64,000 nt of DNA from Combretum micranthum (taxonomy: Eukaryota > Streptophyta > Magnoliopsida > Myrtales > Combretaceae). Positions 35,516 through 48,777 of the stretch are shown here, in pieces. The notes below the pieces were generated by a model that was not told where the DNA came from, did no database searches, and saw only the letters and a program-made list of their open reading frames with translations. The stretch covers positions 1 through 64,000 of the forward strand of contig JAMXBD010003422.1 of NCBI GenBank assembly GCA_024138025.1. Direction: 5' to 3'. The translations under genes and the position numbers were made by a program. The stretch's first letter is position 1; each line of letters opens with the position of its first letter.

Positions 35516-38500
35516 TGGAATACCCCAACTCTTCACCTAAAATAGAAATTGGTTTTAGACATATTTAAATGACTAAAATGAATTATAGGATTTAAATAGA
35601 CAAGTTGATATAATTTAACTAGCTAATAATTAAGTTGGTTTGAGATTTGAGTTTCAAATTCCCTAAAGATGTCATCAAAGTGTTTAGAGAATTCCCAAAT
35701 CATTGATTCTTAGCCTAAACACTAATTCCTAAATCTCAGTAAAATTTGAGTTCATTTGCTTGAATAAAAATATCAGTTCTTAAACCCGAACTCAAATTAA
35801 ATATCTTTTATCTAAAATAAATTCTCAAATTAAGTTCTTATTGCAAGTTCTTAATTTCTAACATATCGGTTCAGAAACAAAATTTTAAATACTCTTGGAA
35901 CTATAGATATTTGATCTGATAGTTCTAAGCCTATACCTATATTCGTTTAAATTAATTTTAATCCTTTTTATTTTCCTTTTAATCTCTCCTCCTCTGCCTC
36001 TCTCTTCTCATTTTTCCCTTCCTTTTATTTTTCTCCCCAACCGATGGTTCTCTCCCTCTCTTCCTTTCTTCTTCATTTTTCTTTCTTTTCTTCAAATTCT
36101 TCAACAAATCTCAAGATCAAAGCCAACTAGAGGATGAATCAAGATTAGGAGATGAACTAGATAGAGAAAACCGAGCTAGAGGATGAAGCTTCAACTTCTT
36201 TTCTTCTCTAAAGCTAAGTTTTCTATTTCTATTTCTCTTTATTTTTTACTTGTTATTTGCATTTGTAATTGATGAGTTAATGTTGAATTGGATTGAGAGT
36301 GCTGTTTATTTAAGTATTTGTTGATATATGCTTGTTGGAGGTCGGGTTGTGAAGGAGGAAGAAGATGATGAATAGTAGTTATAGAAGTTGATGAAGTTTG
36401 AGATGTTTGATGTGGTGAATGTGAAGTTTATGCATGTTTGAGGATGTTAGAATAGATGTAGGGTAGTATGATGGTTGTAAAGTGTTTTGGAGAAGGTTTG
36501 AAGTGTAAAAATTTTGTAAAATTAGTGTTTGAAACAAGGAATTTCGTAAATATGTCAATACACTTGTCAAAACGCCCCGTTGCCAAGGGTGTAGTGCTCT
36601 CGGATCAAAAAATTTCATTTCCCCTGAGTCAAAACGGCCTTCAAAACGCCCCATTGCCAAGGATGTAGCGCTCGCGGATTTCTTCCCTGACGCGATACTG
36701 TTTTGTAAATTGGTCATAACTTTTTCATAAGACCTCCGATTGAGGTGATTCAAGTTGCATTGGAAAGCTTAAAAAGAGATCTACAATTTTTATGTTTTGA
36801 GTTTTTACAAATTCGGAAATTATCAATGCTTAAATTTTAGTTCTTTCTATCCTTTATATTTTTCAAACAAAGTCAAAAACTTGTTTTGTTTGTTAAATGT
36901 GTTTTTGCTTAGGAAATTGATCTTTTTGAGCTAAAATGAGATAGATAAGTGATATTTGATGTAAATGATGATTGAGGAATATAATTAAGCATGATTTAGA
37001 TAGATTTATAAATTCAACAAATAATTGAATCTCTATGAGTATTAACTAAAGTAGTTATTTGTATATATGATTTCCATTGCTTGATTTATGATGTTGTGAT
37101 GACTTAATGAACCTAAATGATCTTGGTAAGTATATAAATGATGATTTATATATCTATATGAATTTTATTTGAATTTCCTTCATGCTAAGTTTAAGAATTG
37201 TTTATTATTTGTTCTTATGATTAGTTTGAACTTAAATGAACTTATTAACAAACCTAGGTTCAACTTGACTAAATGAACTTGAATAAACTAAAATGGATTA
37301 TATTGTTTAACTTTGATGAATTTGGCTAGGTTTGAGCTAACTTGGGATTAAGTGATTAGATCTTAGATATATAATGAATTAGTAATTAATCTAAGTCCAA
37401 TTTGACTTAATGAACTTTACTAAGCTAAAATGAATTAGATTGTCTATGTTTAATCAACTTGACTTAGTAAATGAATCAAATGACTAATTTTAATCAATAT
37501 GGCTAATGTTAAGCTAAAATGGGTTAATAGCTATTAATTAGCTTAGATGAATGAATTAGGATGATCTTTGAATAATATGGAGAATATGTTGTTTCAAATG
37601 TGTGTTTACTTGGAAAATGAATATTTTTGGTATATGAATTCTTTGTTAATGCTTTTGTAATAAAACATTATAAATAAAGAGAAAAGAAATTCTTTGACAG
37701 ACAAAGGAGAACTGTCCATATTTTGGCGGGCGATCTTCGCAGCCATAGTGGGGTTCCACATTAGTGTCTGCTCAAAGGATCTTAATAAAATTTGATATAG
37801 ATGACATAGTGATTGATTAGATTAAGCTAGTTTAATTGATTTGTTTTTTTTAATTGTTTTGTAAGGAGTTGGTGGATCTTTTACAAAAGGAAATAAACTC
37901 ATTTGAGTTTCTGCCAAGTAGTGGACATCATCATTGGGTTCATGTTTTTCTTACAGGCGATCTTATATAAGGTACGCAGTAAGTTGCGTGTTGAATGTTA
38001 GGATAGGCATCCTAAACTGATTAAGACTTAAACTCGGCTTAATAATTGATGAGTGTTGTTGTGTTATTCGTCGTTGAATCCGGTCCGAGGAGCGACAACT
38101 TGTCATGATGCAATGACAATGTTAGAATAAATGCTTAGGCCAATAGTCATGATGCAATGACTAGGCTCGGCGAGTAATCGATAAGGAATGTGGTAACTGT
38201 GTAACGTTTACTTATTCTTGAGAGGAAGTAATATGATTTAATTCAATGTTTATGGAGCATGTGAATTAAATTATATTATGGATTAAGTTAAGTGAAGTTA
38301 AGTAGCGACTATGAGTCTAGAGAATTACTGTTTCTTTTTCAGTGTAACGTTATCTAGGAGATATAAGTATCGGGCTGCTTATATCAACCCCCTGAGCGTC
38401 TTGAGCGTTACTCAGGATCCCCAGATTCCCATTGGCTGTTCCGGAGTGTGAGTGCTCCATTATTGATTTGTTTATTTTAATGAAAAGATAATAACTTGTG

Positions 38501-39198
38501 GATTGATGCATTGAATTTAGTTAAGCCGCGTACCACTCCGTGTGTGATTGTGTTGCTGTGTACTGAGCTCCGGCTCATTATTGTTGTTGCTATTCTTTTT
38601 ACAGGTATTTTTGTTGTTGATGATGGATGATGAGATGATGACTTGATGATGACTTGATGATGATGTGGAGGTTGTTGATGTTGTTGTTCTTATTATTGTT
38701 GTTGAATTGATGTTGATGAGGATGGTGATAGTGATGAGATTGATGTAATGATGCTTGTCCCGGGTTTTGGGCTATTCTGAAGATTTGGGAGATGAGTGAA
38801 ATGTAATAGGACCGAGATATATTTGTATTTTGTTTCTTCTTTGCTTTGTTTATAGAGACTGGATTCATTTATAAATTTGTATTTTATTTAAGGGTTTGTT
38901 AGTGCCCAAGTTTTGTAAATAAGCTTTTCTAAATATTTATCAAAGTGAAAGTTTTTCCACTTGTAATAGTGGAAGTTTGAAATGCTTATGTAGAAACGTT
39001 TTTATTAAAGTTTATTTTTCCGCTGCTAATCCAGTTGTTGTCAGAATCTAACTAAACGATTTCATAATCTAAAATCGGATAGCAATGTTCAACATAACAC
39101 CTTCTTTTAAGACAACCTTACGTATAATTCGTAAGAGTTATACGTGGTTGGGGACTTGGTGTGCTTAATTTGAGAATTGAGCATGTTGGGTCTTTACA
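35516..39198 (-). mobile_element. Solo LTR E (about 3.7 kb)
   Basis: It interrupts the B LTR between colinear pieces. On the minus strand it would start TGTAAAGACCC and end GTTGGGGTATTCCA, in the style of Tekay-type LTRs, so the minus strand is likely. There is no coding region. The flanks read ATATC (left) and AATCA (right), so no clean duplication is seen; the left edge is placed by alignment of the flank with the 5' LTR of B and may be off by several bases. It contains two CGCCCC-TTGCCAAGG blocks (36570-36665). Confidence 0.6.
38617..38720. repeat. GATGAT/GTT-rich simple repeat in solo LTR E
   Basis: A run of GATGATGA, ACTTGATGAT and GTTGTT units. The minus-strand ORF over it is His/Asn rich because of the repeat and is not a gene. 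Confidence 0.6.
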
Positions 39199-39627
39199 AA
39201 TCAAGAGAGACTTTAACTTATTTTAATGAATCTAATTGTATAATTTTATTCAACAATACATCAATGATATTTGATTATTTTCTCTTTGATCACATGTGAA
39301 TGATTTAGAGAAACAATATCTAAGCAATCTCTTGTAATTGATCTTAATTTTGTGGAATTGATCTAAAATCTTCTTTCATGTAAATAATTGTTCCGTTTAG
39401 TTGTCGATTCTTAACTTCACGATCTGCTGAATTTCTTAAGCTAGATAATAGATAAGAGTGAGTAAAGTGGAAGCTAATGATCCTTAGGAATGCGACCTAT
39501 CATTTTATACTGCTTTGGTATGTGCACTTACCTTTGAACCAGTGGTAATGATCGAAGAGAAATGGAACTTTAGAATTTATAAATTTTTAAACTTGGTTAT
39601 AAGCTATATACCACATGTGACAAATCA
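39199..39627 (+). repeat. Element B 3' LTR, piece 3 (LTR end)
   Basis: Matches 11723-12157: CAATCTCTTGTAATTGATCTTA and GAAATGGAACTTTAGAATTT are shared in shorter blocks. The LTR end is set at GTGACAAATCA by comparison with GTGATAGATCA in the 5' copy. Confidence 0.75.
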
Positions 39628-42600
39628 GTTACACTAGGGATCCAAAATGTATACTTAGAGTGCTCATTGTATTTGTTTTGTATTCTTAATCCTTATTTGA
39701 AGTTCAATTCCTTGTATTACGTTTTTTTTTTTTAATTCTTAGTGATTAAACTCATTTTAAGTCTCTTGATCAACACTTGGCCAAAACCTATGTTATAGTT
39801 CATTTTTATTATGCTTCTCTTGATCTTATTTTAAATATGTATCTTTAAGTAACTTGATCTTATTAACCAATATTCCTATGATTTTTATTATCTTAAACTT
39901 TGTAATCTCTAGTACTCTATATGTACTTAAACTCATACTTAGGTTTTTCAAGAGTATTTCTTAAGTTGAATATATCAATCATAATCTATATCATCATATT
40001 AGCTACTATGTACTTGAATTACTTAAGTTTTGTTTTAAGAATCCTATTCTTTTTATATGTGCCAAAACATACCCATGTTTATATAGGTATATTCTTGAAT
40101 TTATCTACTAGATTCAAGGCTAAAGGATCATTTATCCATATAATACTTGAATTATATCAAGTTTATGTTTCAAAACCCTAATTCTATATATGATTCGAAA
40201 CTTATATATGTATATATATGGTCATATACTAAAGTTTAATTACATATTCAATCTTCTTATATATTAATTAGATTAAATATGTTCCATTTATCAAATTTAA
40301 ACAAAATTTCCTTAAATTCTCTTACCAAAACTGAAACCCCTAAGGCTTTTGTTCTAGGGTTTCCTAACTTTGTATTTACATTTCTATTTATGAATACATA
40401 TTATCTATAAGTCAAACTACTTGAATTGATCATGGAACAAGTTCATACTATTACCTAGCCAAAAATTCATTATAAGGTTAAGCAATGTTCATATTCTTAT
40501 TAAATGACTAACACAACTTCATGAATCATATTATATGATGATATTACTTAATATAACCTAAGTTTCATGAATAAAATCACATGATAAGCTCAAGTTCCTA
40601 CAAGGACCGAAATATATATATGTGGAGTTTATGTGTTCTTGCTAGTTGTTCAAATATTTTTTTTGTAAACATGCTACATACTTAGAGTAGAAAAAATTAT
40701 CTTGTTTTGAGAAAGATTGAAATGAATCTCCTTATGCTTAGGCAAGAATCGAAACCCTATAGTACCTAGATCAAAAGATTAACTAAGTTATTTTGAAATC
40801 TATACTTTAACATATCTTAGTCTTAGAATAGAATAGGATTTACCTTGATTTAGTGAAAAATGAAGTTGGTTCCCACTTCAATAGAGATGACTGAAACCCT
40901 ACCATGAAGAATATGAATAGATGAGTTTAATTCTTATGAAAAACTAACTTAATTGAGATAATTCCTTACCTTAGATAGATGATGCTTGGAGTAGGAATGC
41001 TTGAATATAATTCTACGGTTTTGAGTATGTTTATGTGTGTTATGGTTATAATTTCTAGCTTAGGGTTTTTGTAGTGTTTGCATGCATGAAGTAAAGTGTT
41101 TGATGTTGAATATGTGTTGAAAACTGCGTAGGTGCTCACAACTACAAGGGGTTACTATTTGTTGGCTTGAGATAAATAGCTATTTTCTTTTTATGCTCTC
41201 TACTTTAGGATGATTTTGATGTAAGTGGAAGTTGATGTGTGTTTGTTCGCATAATAGGTTTAAGATTCACAACATAAAGGAAATTCTAGGGTTTTAATTT
41301 GTCTTCTAGTCTATAAAAGGAATATGAGAAGATATTTGGAAGATATTGAGAAATTAGATGATGTTGATGTTTTTTTGTTAAAGGTAAGGAAGGCTCACGA
41401 CATTGCTAGGGTTTTTCATAGACAATGACACTTCGACTTGTTTTGCTTATTACTTGACTTATTTAGGAAGAATTATTCTGATTGGGTGAAAATCTAATAT
41501 TTCTTTGCCATGAATAAGGAGCATCATAGTTGTAAGAGAGAAATAGGAAAGAGACCTAGGCTTAGTCAAGACAATAGAGCTTACATTGTGCTTATGTAAT
41601 GAATCATGAAGGTTATTCTATGATGCAAGAGATAGGATGAGAAGAGAAGGAGATGTGTTGTCTTTTCCATCCTTCCATTCACGTATCTCATGGTTTAGGA
41701 AGAGAAAGAGAACAAGTTTGTTTTACATCAAATCATGCATCAAAGGCTATTAGAGAAGAGGCCACTTTTGGTATCTACAGAAAGATTGAAGATAAGATCA
41801 TGATGTAACCTTTCTTCTCCATATGCATGCATGAAATCTGCAGTTTTAGAAGGGAGAAGCATCAAGTTAGTTAGGAGTCAACGTCATTCATTAATGTCTA
41901 GATTTAAATAGATTTTTTATTAGAGAAGATGTCGATATCAGTATCAAGTGCAAATGATGAAGAAAAGATCTTCCTTATCCCCATCCATACAAGTGGCTCC
42001 ATCCTCCTTCTTTCGAGTATGGTTTCTCAAGGGTTCTTGAAGAATTCATAAAGAAAATGTCACATGGTGATGTGACGTGGAAGGTTAATGATGAATATAG
42101 GAGAAATATCTAAGTTTTCATGTTGAATATTGAGTAATACATGTATAAACTTATCAGTTAACTTAAGAAAGCATCTTTTAAATTATATCTGAGGCTTTTG
42201 TATTATTCTTAGATTTTTTTTGAGTTGCATTTAATGTCTAAAGCTTACACGATTGAAATTTTTAGGATTTTCTCTTATATGATTAAGGTTTCTAGGCCTA
42301 ATAGGTCAAATTAGAGTGTTTTTCCATATAAGCTTAGAAAATTCTAAATTTCATGACTATGTATTTCGAATTTTTATTCGAGCTCAAAATTTATGAATTT
42401 TTATCAATTATTAGCTCTATCGTGTGTATTTGCTCCCTAGCAACTTATTTCTAAATTTCTCTTTATTGACCATTAGACTCAAAAATTAATTGTCTTATAT
42501 TACTCTTGATTTTTAAGGTTTAATGCTTTTATTTATTAAGTTATCCCTTTACACGTAATATTGTCTTTGGTATATTCTACTAGTCGGGAAATTTTATTTC

Positions 42601-42797
42601 CTATCTATAGAACATATATGAGCAAAATTCTACACATGATTTAGTTCATTAATATTTGTATTATTATCTATTATGTGAATTTTTAATTTTTAATTATTGA
42701 ACTTAAAGAGAAAAAATCTAGAGAATTACAATAAGTACGATCAAATAAGATAAGATCATCATGAAATAGATGAAATTATGGTGATTGATAAATTTAT
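39628..42797. other. AT-rich region without a recognised gene
   Basis: About 3.2 kb with only short accidental ORFs (for example 39921-40181, Leu/Ile/Tyr rich). No repeat partner elsewhere in the window was seen. It may be an old LTR or intergenic DNA. Confidence 0.5.
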
Positions 42798-43076
42798 GGG
42801 ATAAAGCTTCTTTTAGTACTTGAATTTTTGCTAAGTAGACAATTAGGTACCTAAACTTTCAAAAGACCAATTTCACACCTATCTAAACTTTTTAGGCCCT
42901 TTTTACTACCTCACCCAATCATTGCTTTACATGTGTCTGTTGCTTCAAGAGATAATGAAAGAGTGAGGTAGTGAAAAGGGGCACTAAAATTTTAGCTAGG
43001 TATGAAATTGGTCTTCAAAATTCCGGTATCTAATTGTCCACTTGACAAAATTCAGTACCAAAAGGAGCTTTTTCCC
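42798..43076. mobile_element. MITE 1 (279 bp, long terminal inverted repeats)
   Basis: The left end GGGATAAAGCTTCTTTTAGT and the reverse complement of the right end, GGGAAAAAGCTCCTTTTGGT, match over about 60 bp with few changes. The 9-bp flanks TAAATTTAT and TAAATTTTC agree at 7 positions, which would fit a Mutator-like duplication. No coding capacity. Confidence 0.75.
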
Positions 43077-43260
43077 TAAATTTTCTTTCAACTAGGCAGT
43101 TTTTACATAGTTTTATGAAGAAGAAATTTTAGAAAATTGTCATATGACATTTTATCTAATGAACATAAGACAAATAACTTAATATCACGTTCGATATTAA
43201 TGAGTACTGTGCAAATTTATCAACTAGTTTGAAACAATATCTTATAAACTAAATATAAGG

Positions 43261-43300
43261 CTTTTACATTATATATAAGGCTTTTACATTATATATAAGA
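43261..43300. repeat. Two-copy 20-bp tandem repeat
   Basis: CTTTTACATTATATATAAGG occurs twice head to tail, with a partial third unit upstream. Confidence 0.7.
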
Positions 43301-44129
43301 CTCTCTCAAGTTGAAAACTAAAGTCTTAAGGTTATGCATTTGAGAAATATTAAGATTTTTGCATACATGATTTAGTTTCTAGGCCCAAAAGGCTAAATTA
43401 TTGAGTAATTTTTATATTATATGTAAGTTTTGTAATTATCTCTAAGGTTATGGACATTTTGGTCATTTATTAAATTGGTTTGGGGTATTTTAGTCATTTT
43501 ACAAAAGTAGAAATCTCTAGAATTGAGAGGGTTATTCTTATCTTTTCACCTTGATGGAGTTCTCTAGAATTAAGGGTTTTATTTAGGGTGTGATGGAGCA
43601 TGCTAAAAATTATAGTCTTATGGGCTTGAGCTTTTATATTATAAGTTAAACATGTAGAATTTAGAAATAGGTAAGAAAATTTAAAGTAGAAATTGCTATT
43701 TGAATTGGGAATTTTTAACTTAGGAATCCAATTAGTGGAGAATTAACATTTTATTGAAATTTAGGAATTTTAGGATTTAGGATCTAAAATTCACTTATCT
43801 AAATTATTGATAATATGTGATTTTCTAATGCTACTTAAGTTAAAATACTAAGGATATTTCAATAACTATTATATCATTATCTACCACGTATAGAATTTAT
43901 TTTCTAAATGCTATTTTGGCCTTCGACATAAACCAAACACGAGTGGTGTTGCCAATCGTGTTTTCAATTCAATTTATCCCTATTTTATGTGCTTTTATGA
44001 TGTTCAAGTGTATTAACAACATTAGAGCCCGTATTTCTCAATTTTTTAGCATAAATACAATGAATTGATCTTATGAATATTTGATTGTTATGATTCTTTG
44101 GATTTATGCTTGTTTGTTTGCTTTTGCAG

Positions 44130-44517
44130 ATGCCTAGAATTAAGAAAGTATAAATAAAGAGCCCTATACCTCCAGCATCTAAATGTTCTAGACCTTCCTA
44201 GCTTATGCTTCTAAGAAGGGGAAGAAGCCTAAGAAAGGACCAGCTCAAGTTAATCCTAACAAATATAGGAGATTGGCTTTTAAGAAATGGGGGGTTCACA
44301 ATTATGTTGATTGGTCTATGATGAAAGCATATGGAATAGAAAGCAAGCCAAGGAGGCTGTGTTCAAATGGACCATAGTTCCATTCTTTTTGATATTATGG
44401 AATGGGCTTATAAAGATCTCACTTCACAATTTTTATCTTCTTTTACTCTAGCAAAATCCATGCCAAGTCGTATATTGTTAGTGGTTGGGCTTTGTTATTA
44501 ATGGAACGGACATTAGA
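44130..44517 (+). pseudogene. Unrecognised ORF remnant, part 1 (possible retroelement ORF)
   Basis: An ATG after TTTTGCAG begins a lysine-rich then more ordinary protein-like stretch spread over three frames, with KKGKKPKKGPAQVNP and YRRLAFKKWGVHNYVDWS, then SILFDIMEWAYKDLTSQFLSS. It has stops and frame changes. It is cut at 44517 by a solo LTR and protein-like sequence resumes at 48778. The upstream GAGTGGTG-TTGCC stretch near 43941 distantly resembles an Athila primer site, so this could be the gag-like ORF of a decayed retrotransposon. I do not recognise the family with certainty. Confidence 0.4.
44513..44517. repeat. Target duplication of solo LTR G, left (TTAGA)
   Basis: TTAGA here and TTAGG at 48778-48782; one mismatch. 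Confidence 0.55.
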
Positions 44518-47435
44518 TGTCATGCCCCAAAGGGTATCCTAAATGTGACAGCCTGCCATACTCAATATTAACACTTAAGTATGACAACCTTAGTCATCCC
44601 AAAAGTCTCGATATCGGGTACAAGACGTACTTTCACGATCATAGTGGACCAATCTTTGGATCATGCCGTTTAAGCAATTATGCATAATGGCAATTAAGAA
44701 AATAAATCATAACAATATAACCAAGGTTCATAAAAACTTATAAAGAGTCTTTACTACATTAAGAGGCATTCCTCTATCAAAGATAGATAAGTCTAATGAA
44801 GAGTCTTAACATGAAACAATTTACATCTTTGAAACTTCACTCAAAATTCCATATCTACTTCTAACTTACACTTCTATCCATAAGATCTTGGCTTGAAGCA
44901 TTACCTGGGTAAAATAACCTCTTGGTTCCAACCAAAGGTACGAGAACTGCAGAAGATATCTAATGGGTATAAGCTATAGGCTTAATGAGATCTATTTCCA
45001 CAATTAAACACTTGACATCTAATAATCAAAACAAGTTTATTTAGGCAACCATATGAAATTCACAAGCACGTGAGCAAATAATACATATGATTTTCTAGGA
45101 ATCATATGGTGAATGGATTTACCCCTCCACTCGGGGTTAGGTGTTCCAGACCGTATAAGCCGCCATTATAAAATGTAATTCCATGATAGTTCTTAATTTA
45201 GCAACTTTCTTGTTTTCAAAAATATAATCTAACTTATTTGTTGTTTATTTTCAAGCCACTACAGAGTTGCTAGATATGTTTTTGTCAGGCATTTTCTCAC
45301 TGCCATTTAATTTCAGATGACGCTTTGTCGCTTATAGAATTACAGACTCCATGAATCTCCTTACTAAGCCTTTGTCCCACAAAAGGCATAATAATAAATG
45401 CAATGAACTCACTCGATGATATGCATGAATTTAACTTAATTAAGTACTCATGGCATGATTAAATATTTTACGGGTGATCATAGAATTTGCACATAATCAT
45501 TCTTATACTAGATCAAACATTCTTTATGAACAATTCCTACTTCCATATTCTTAATCATGCTTTCAAACAAGCATATAAAGCACATGCATCTTTTCCATTT
45601 TATCTTTTCCTAATTTTAATACCACTAATTTTACAAGCAAAATCATAAGTGCATATTATAATCAAGGAAATCCTTAGGACATGAGGACTTAGTCTCCACG
45701 CCACCTAAACAAGAGAAATACCCAAAATGAGTATTTCTTGGAAGTTTTACTTAAACTTACAAATCTATCCTACTAAGTTCGTCAAAATTTGCATAAAGGG
45801 AAATTACAACTTAAAATGACCATAACTTGCTCATTTTAACTTGAAATTTTGCATATAATATACCGATTTCTACCTACTCAAAAAGATCTATTTCTAAGGT
45901 TATTTTCTACATAAAAGGTCATTTGGCTTTCTAAAATTTTCGGTATAGAATCAAAACGAAAATTCCCAGCTTTTGCAAAAAGAATTTCCAAACTCAACTT
46001 TATTCAAAAATCATTTAGCAAAAATATAGATATGTATATAGTTAAAAATCCTTCAAGTATGTATATATGGACTCATATTATATACAAAATTCCAATGGTG
46101 TTGTCTCAACAATTATTTTCTGTAAGATAATTTTATCTTAAGGTGTTGAAAACTTGAATTTAACAATTTCTTTTCTAAATCTTTTTTGAAAGAACTTTAT
46201 AATCCTTTGAGTTATTATGAATATAATCTTATTTTGCTTTTCTAATTTCTTCTCTAAAATAAGTAAATTTTTCTTAACTTTGAATTTCTACAAAATTTTA
46301 CTTCTAGTGATAGGAAATGAATTTTTCCAAAAATTGTTATTAAGTTGTTGATAATCTATAGTAATTTGAGTTGTATGTACCTTTTTCCCTTTTAAAAGAA
46401 AATGGTTTTGATAAAAAAATCTTTTTCCTCTTATGTTTTCATTTCTTAATTTCTTTAAAAATAAAACTTGGTCTTTTAAGTCTTTTACCATTTTTATTTG
46501 GAAGGAAATTCATATTTCATGATTTTCCTAAGTTATGGATAAAATCTATGGCTTTTGGAACCTATCATGTTTGTATTCTTTTTAGTTCTTTAGAAATGGG
46601 TTTATTACTTAGAAGCTTGGAAATATTTATTTTCCTAAGTGGGTTATAAATTGGTGAGTTGATTTTATTTTTCTTTGAAATAGTCTAGTTCTTGATTCTT
46701 ATTATGGATTTGGTAAAGTTCCTGCAAGTAAGCTTTTTGAGAAAAAATTGCTTTTCAAGGAATTGATAATACTAAGCTTTAATAAACTTTATGTGACTTA
46801 TTATGATAAAAAAAACGTTTATTTTTGGTAGTTACTTTCTTTGAGAAAATCATCTTTTTAAATTATTGATAAAATCCATTGTTTTGTACTCATCATATTT
46901 ATATTCTCTTTATCTTTTTGAAAATAGGTTTATCATTTAGAAACTTAAAATCATTATTTTCTAAGTGAATTAGTGAGTTGATTTTATCTTATCTTTGAAA
47001 ACTAGTTTGCTCCTTAGTTTTTATGAAGTTGGAAAGACTTTAAATTTAAGCTTTTTATGAAAAATTTATATCAACAAATTATTTTTACTAAACCTTATGG
47101 TATCTTATAATGAAAAGAAAGTGGTTATTTCTCCTTTATTTCCTTAGTAAAACTATTCTTGTTGTTATTTAATAAAGCTTTGGAAAAAGTTTGAGAGAAA
47201 GATTGCAAAATTTCATTTTCTAAGTTGTTGATGATAACTCCTTTATTTAGTGACTAGTTACATGATAAAAAGTTTAGTGTCAAGTTCTTTTATTAAAGAA
47301 AAATTCCACTTTAAATATTATTGAGACAATATCATATAAGATGCATGTATATAAGCATGTAGTATGAAGATGATGAAAATATAAGATAATAAGCAAAATA
47401 ATAATAAACAAGATAATAATAAGCAAGGTAGTATG

Positions 47436-47513
47436 GTCAAATATTGGGAACCTTAGCTTCATTAAAGTATCCCGATCAAGTATTGGGAGTCTTAGCTTCA
47501 TCAAAGCATTTCG
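47436..47513. repeat. Two-copy 39-bp tandem repeat in solo LTR G
   Basis: Both units share TATTGGGA and CTTAGCTTCAT; counterpart of 7800-7877. Confidence 0.6.
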
Positions 47514-47661
47514 GGACTAAGTCCCAAAAAGAAAAAGAAAAAGAAAGAAAATAAAAAAAAAACAATAATAAGAGCAACTTAGTAAGAGTTAGTGAGCACT
47601 TAGGCTCTAAAAATATATAGATATAATATACTTAATAATATGTAAGAGTTAGATTAAAAGC

Positions 47662-47704
<43 letters not shown>

Positions 47705-47718
47705 CAACAACAACAACA
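47662..47718. repeat. AAT then AAC microsatellite in solo LTR G
   Basis: About 13 AAT units run directly into about 6 AAC units. The related LTR has only short, mixed AAT/AAC units near 8098-8125. Confidence 0.75.
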
Positions 47719-48062
47719 AGATAAAAATTGGAATTCATGTACAAGAACAAAACATGAACATGTTGTTACTTCTACAACTCATATGAGCTTTAAGAAACAA
47801 CACCATAGTAATACTAAGTTTCATGACATGGGTAAAAATAAATTATGGTAGAAGTTTATCTAAAATTATTTTTGTGGTGTGAAGATAATAATGAATGTAG
47901 GATTATGTGTTTAATGATACGTGGTAGGGTTTGTGTTTAGAGAAGGATTTTTTGTGAGGAATTGGTTAAAGAGAATTTTGGTAGTGAAGAATTTCATGGA
48001 GAGAGTTTGAGAGAGTTTTTTCATATGAAATGAAGGTGTAAAAGAAGTGGAGGAAAATGGGG

Positions 48063-48070
48063 TATTTATA
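48063..48070 (-). promoter_or_regulatory. TATA box of solo LTR G
   Basis: TATAAATA on the minus strand, followed by CCCCATT exactly as in the related solo LTR at 8452-8459. Confidence 0.6.
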
Positions 48071-48777
48071 ATTGAAGATTGAGGGAAATTAAGTGTAATA
48101 AAATAAATTGAAAAAGAAAATTATGGAATGGGAGAGAGAGAGATTCATGCCAGCCATGGGGAAAAGGGGAGAGAGAAATAATTAAATTTTGTAATTTTGT
48201 ATGAAAAGTAATTAATATGTAAGATATAATTTGATATAAGATGTATGGGAAAGATAAAAAACAAGAAAATAGGTGTATAGGTAGTACGAATAGGTAGTAA
48301 GAAAAAGTAGAGATAAGTGAATAGTAATGAATAGTAGAGAAGTGCAATGAATAGTAAACAAGACTAATAAGTTACTGGTAGTAAAAAAAATACGCGTATT
48401 ATTATAATATCTATAATTTTTAGTTATCAAAAAATTACGAAACTGATATTTTTTTATTCCTTATACTATTACGAGTCTAACGGTACAAATGGAATATTTT
48501 TACCGTCCGATGTACCAAGGCACGGTTTTCGAAAACTGCTCCCGTTTAGATTCGAAAGACATTAAAAATTAGCAAATATGATATTTTTATACTTCCCTAT
48601 ATTATTATGAACTATTATAAGCTATTAACTCAATTCTTTTGTCTAGGTTTCAAGAGCGCGGGATTGTCGAATCTAAATTTTAAGGTTTTGGCATGGGTTT
48701 TTGTTGACTAGGATTTCGATTGACTTTTGGTTCTAGGATTTGAATTTATGAATTGTCATAAAATCTAGGGGTTTACA

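Larger units (their letters stand above)
10793..39627 (+). mobile_element. Element B: Ty3/gypsy Athila-type, heavily nested
   Basis: A plus-strand LTR retrotransposon with a partial 5' LTR (10793-12157), a pol region (12158-15115), a noncoding 3' part (15116-16866) and a 3' LTR in three pieces (16867-17647, 35345-35515, 39199-39627). The pieces match the 5' LTR in order. RT, RNase H and integrase match the Athila group (for example the run QPQRRLNPNMKEVV and the integrase phrase [17 protein letters not shown]). No gag or protease is visible: RT begins almost directly after the LTR. It is broken throughout. Confidence 0.82.
44518..48777 (-). mobile_element. Solo LTR G (Tekay-like, 4260 bp)
   Basis: Same family as 5287-9359: on the plus strand it starts TGTCATGCCCCAAAGGGTAT (TGTCACGCCCCAAAGGGTAC in the other) and ends GGGGTTTACA. 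Shared internal marks are a GGATTTACCC-rich block near 45117, a 39-bp tandem pair (47436-47513) and a minus-strand TATA box (48063-48070). No coding region. Near-duplication TTAGA/TTAGG flanks it. It lacks the extra 199 bp seen at the outer end of the other copy. Confidence 0.82.

Noticed and set aside
39921..40181. An 86-codon hydrophobic ORF
   Set aside because: AT-rich by-product with Ile/Leu/Tyr bias, no start context or related copy, inside a region of decayed repeats.
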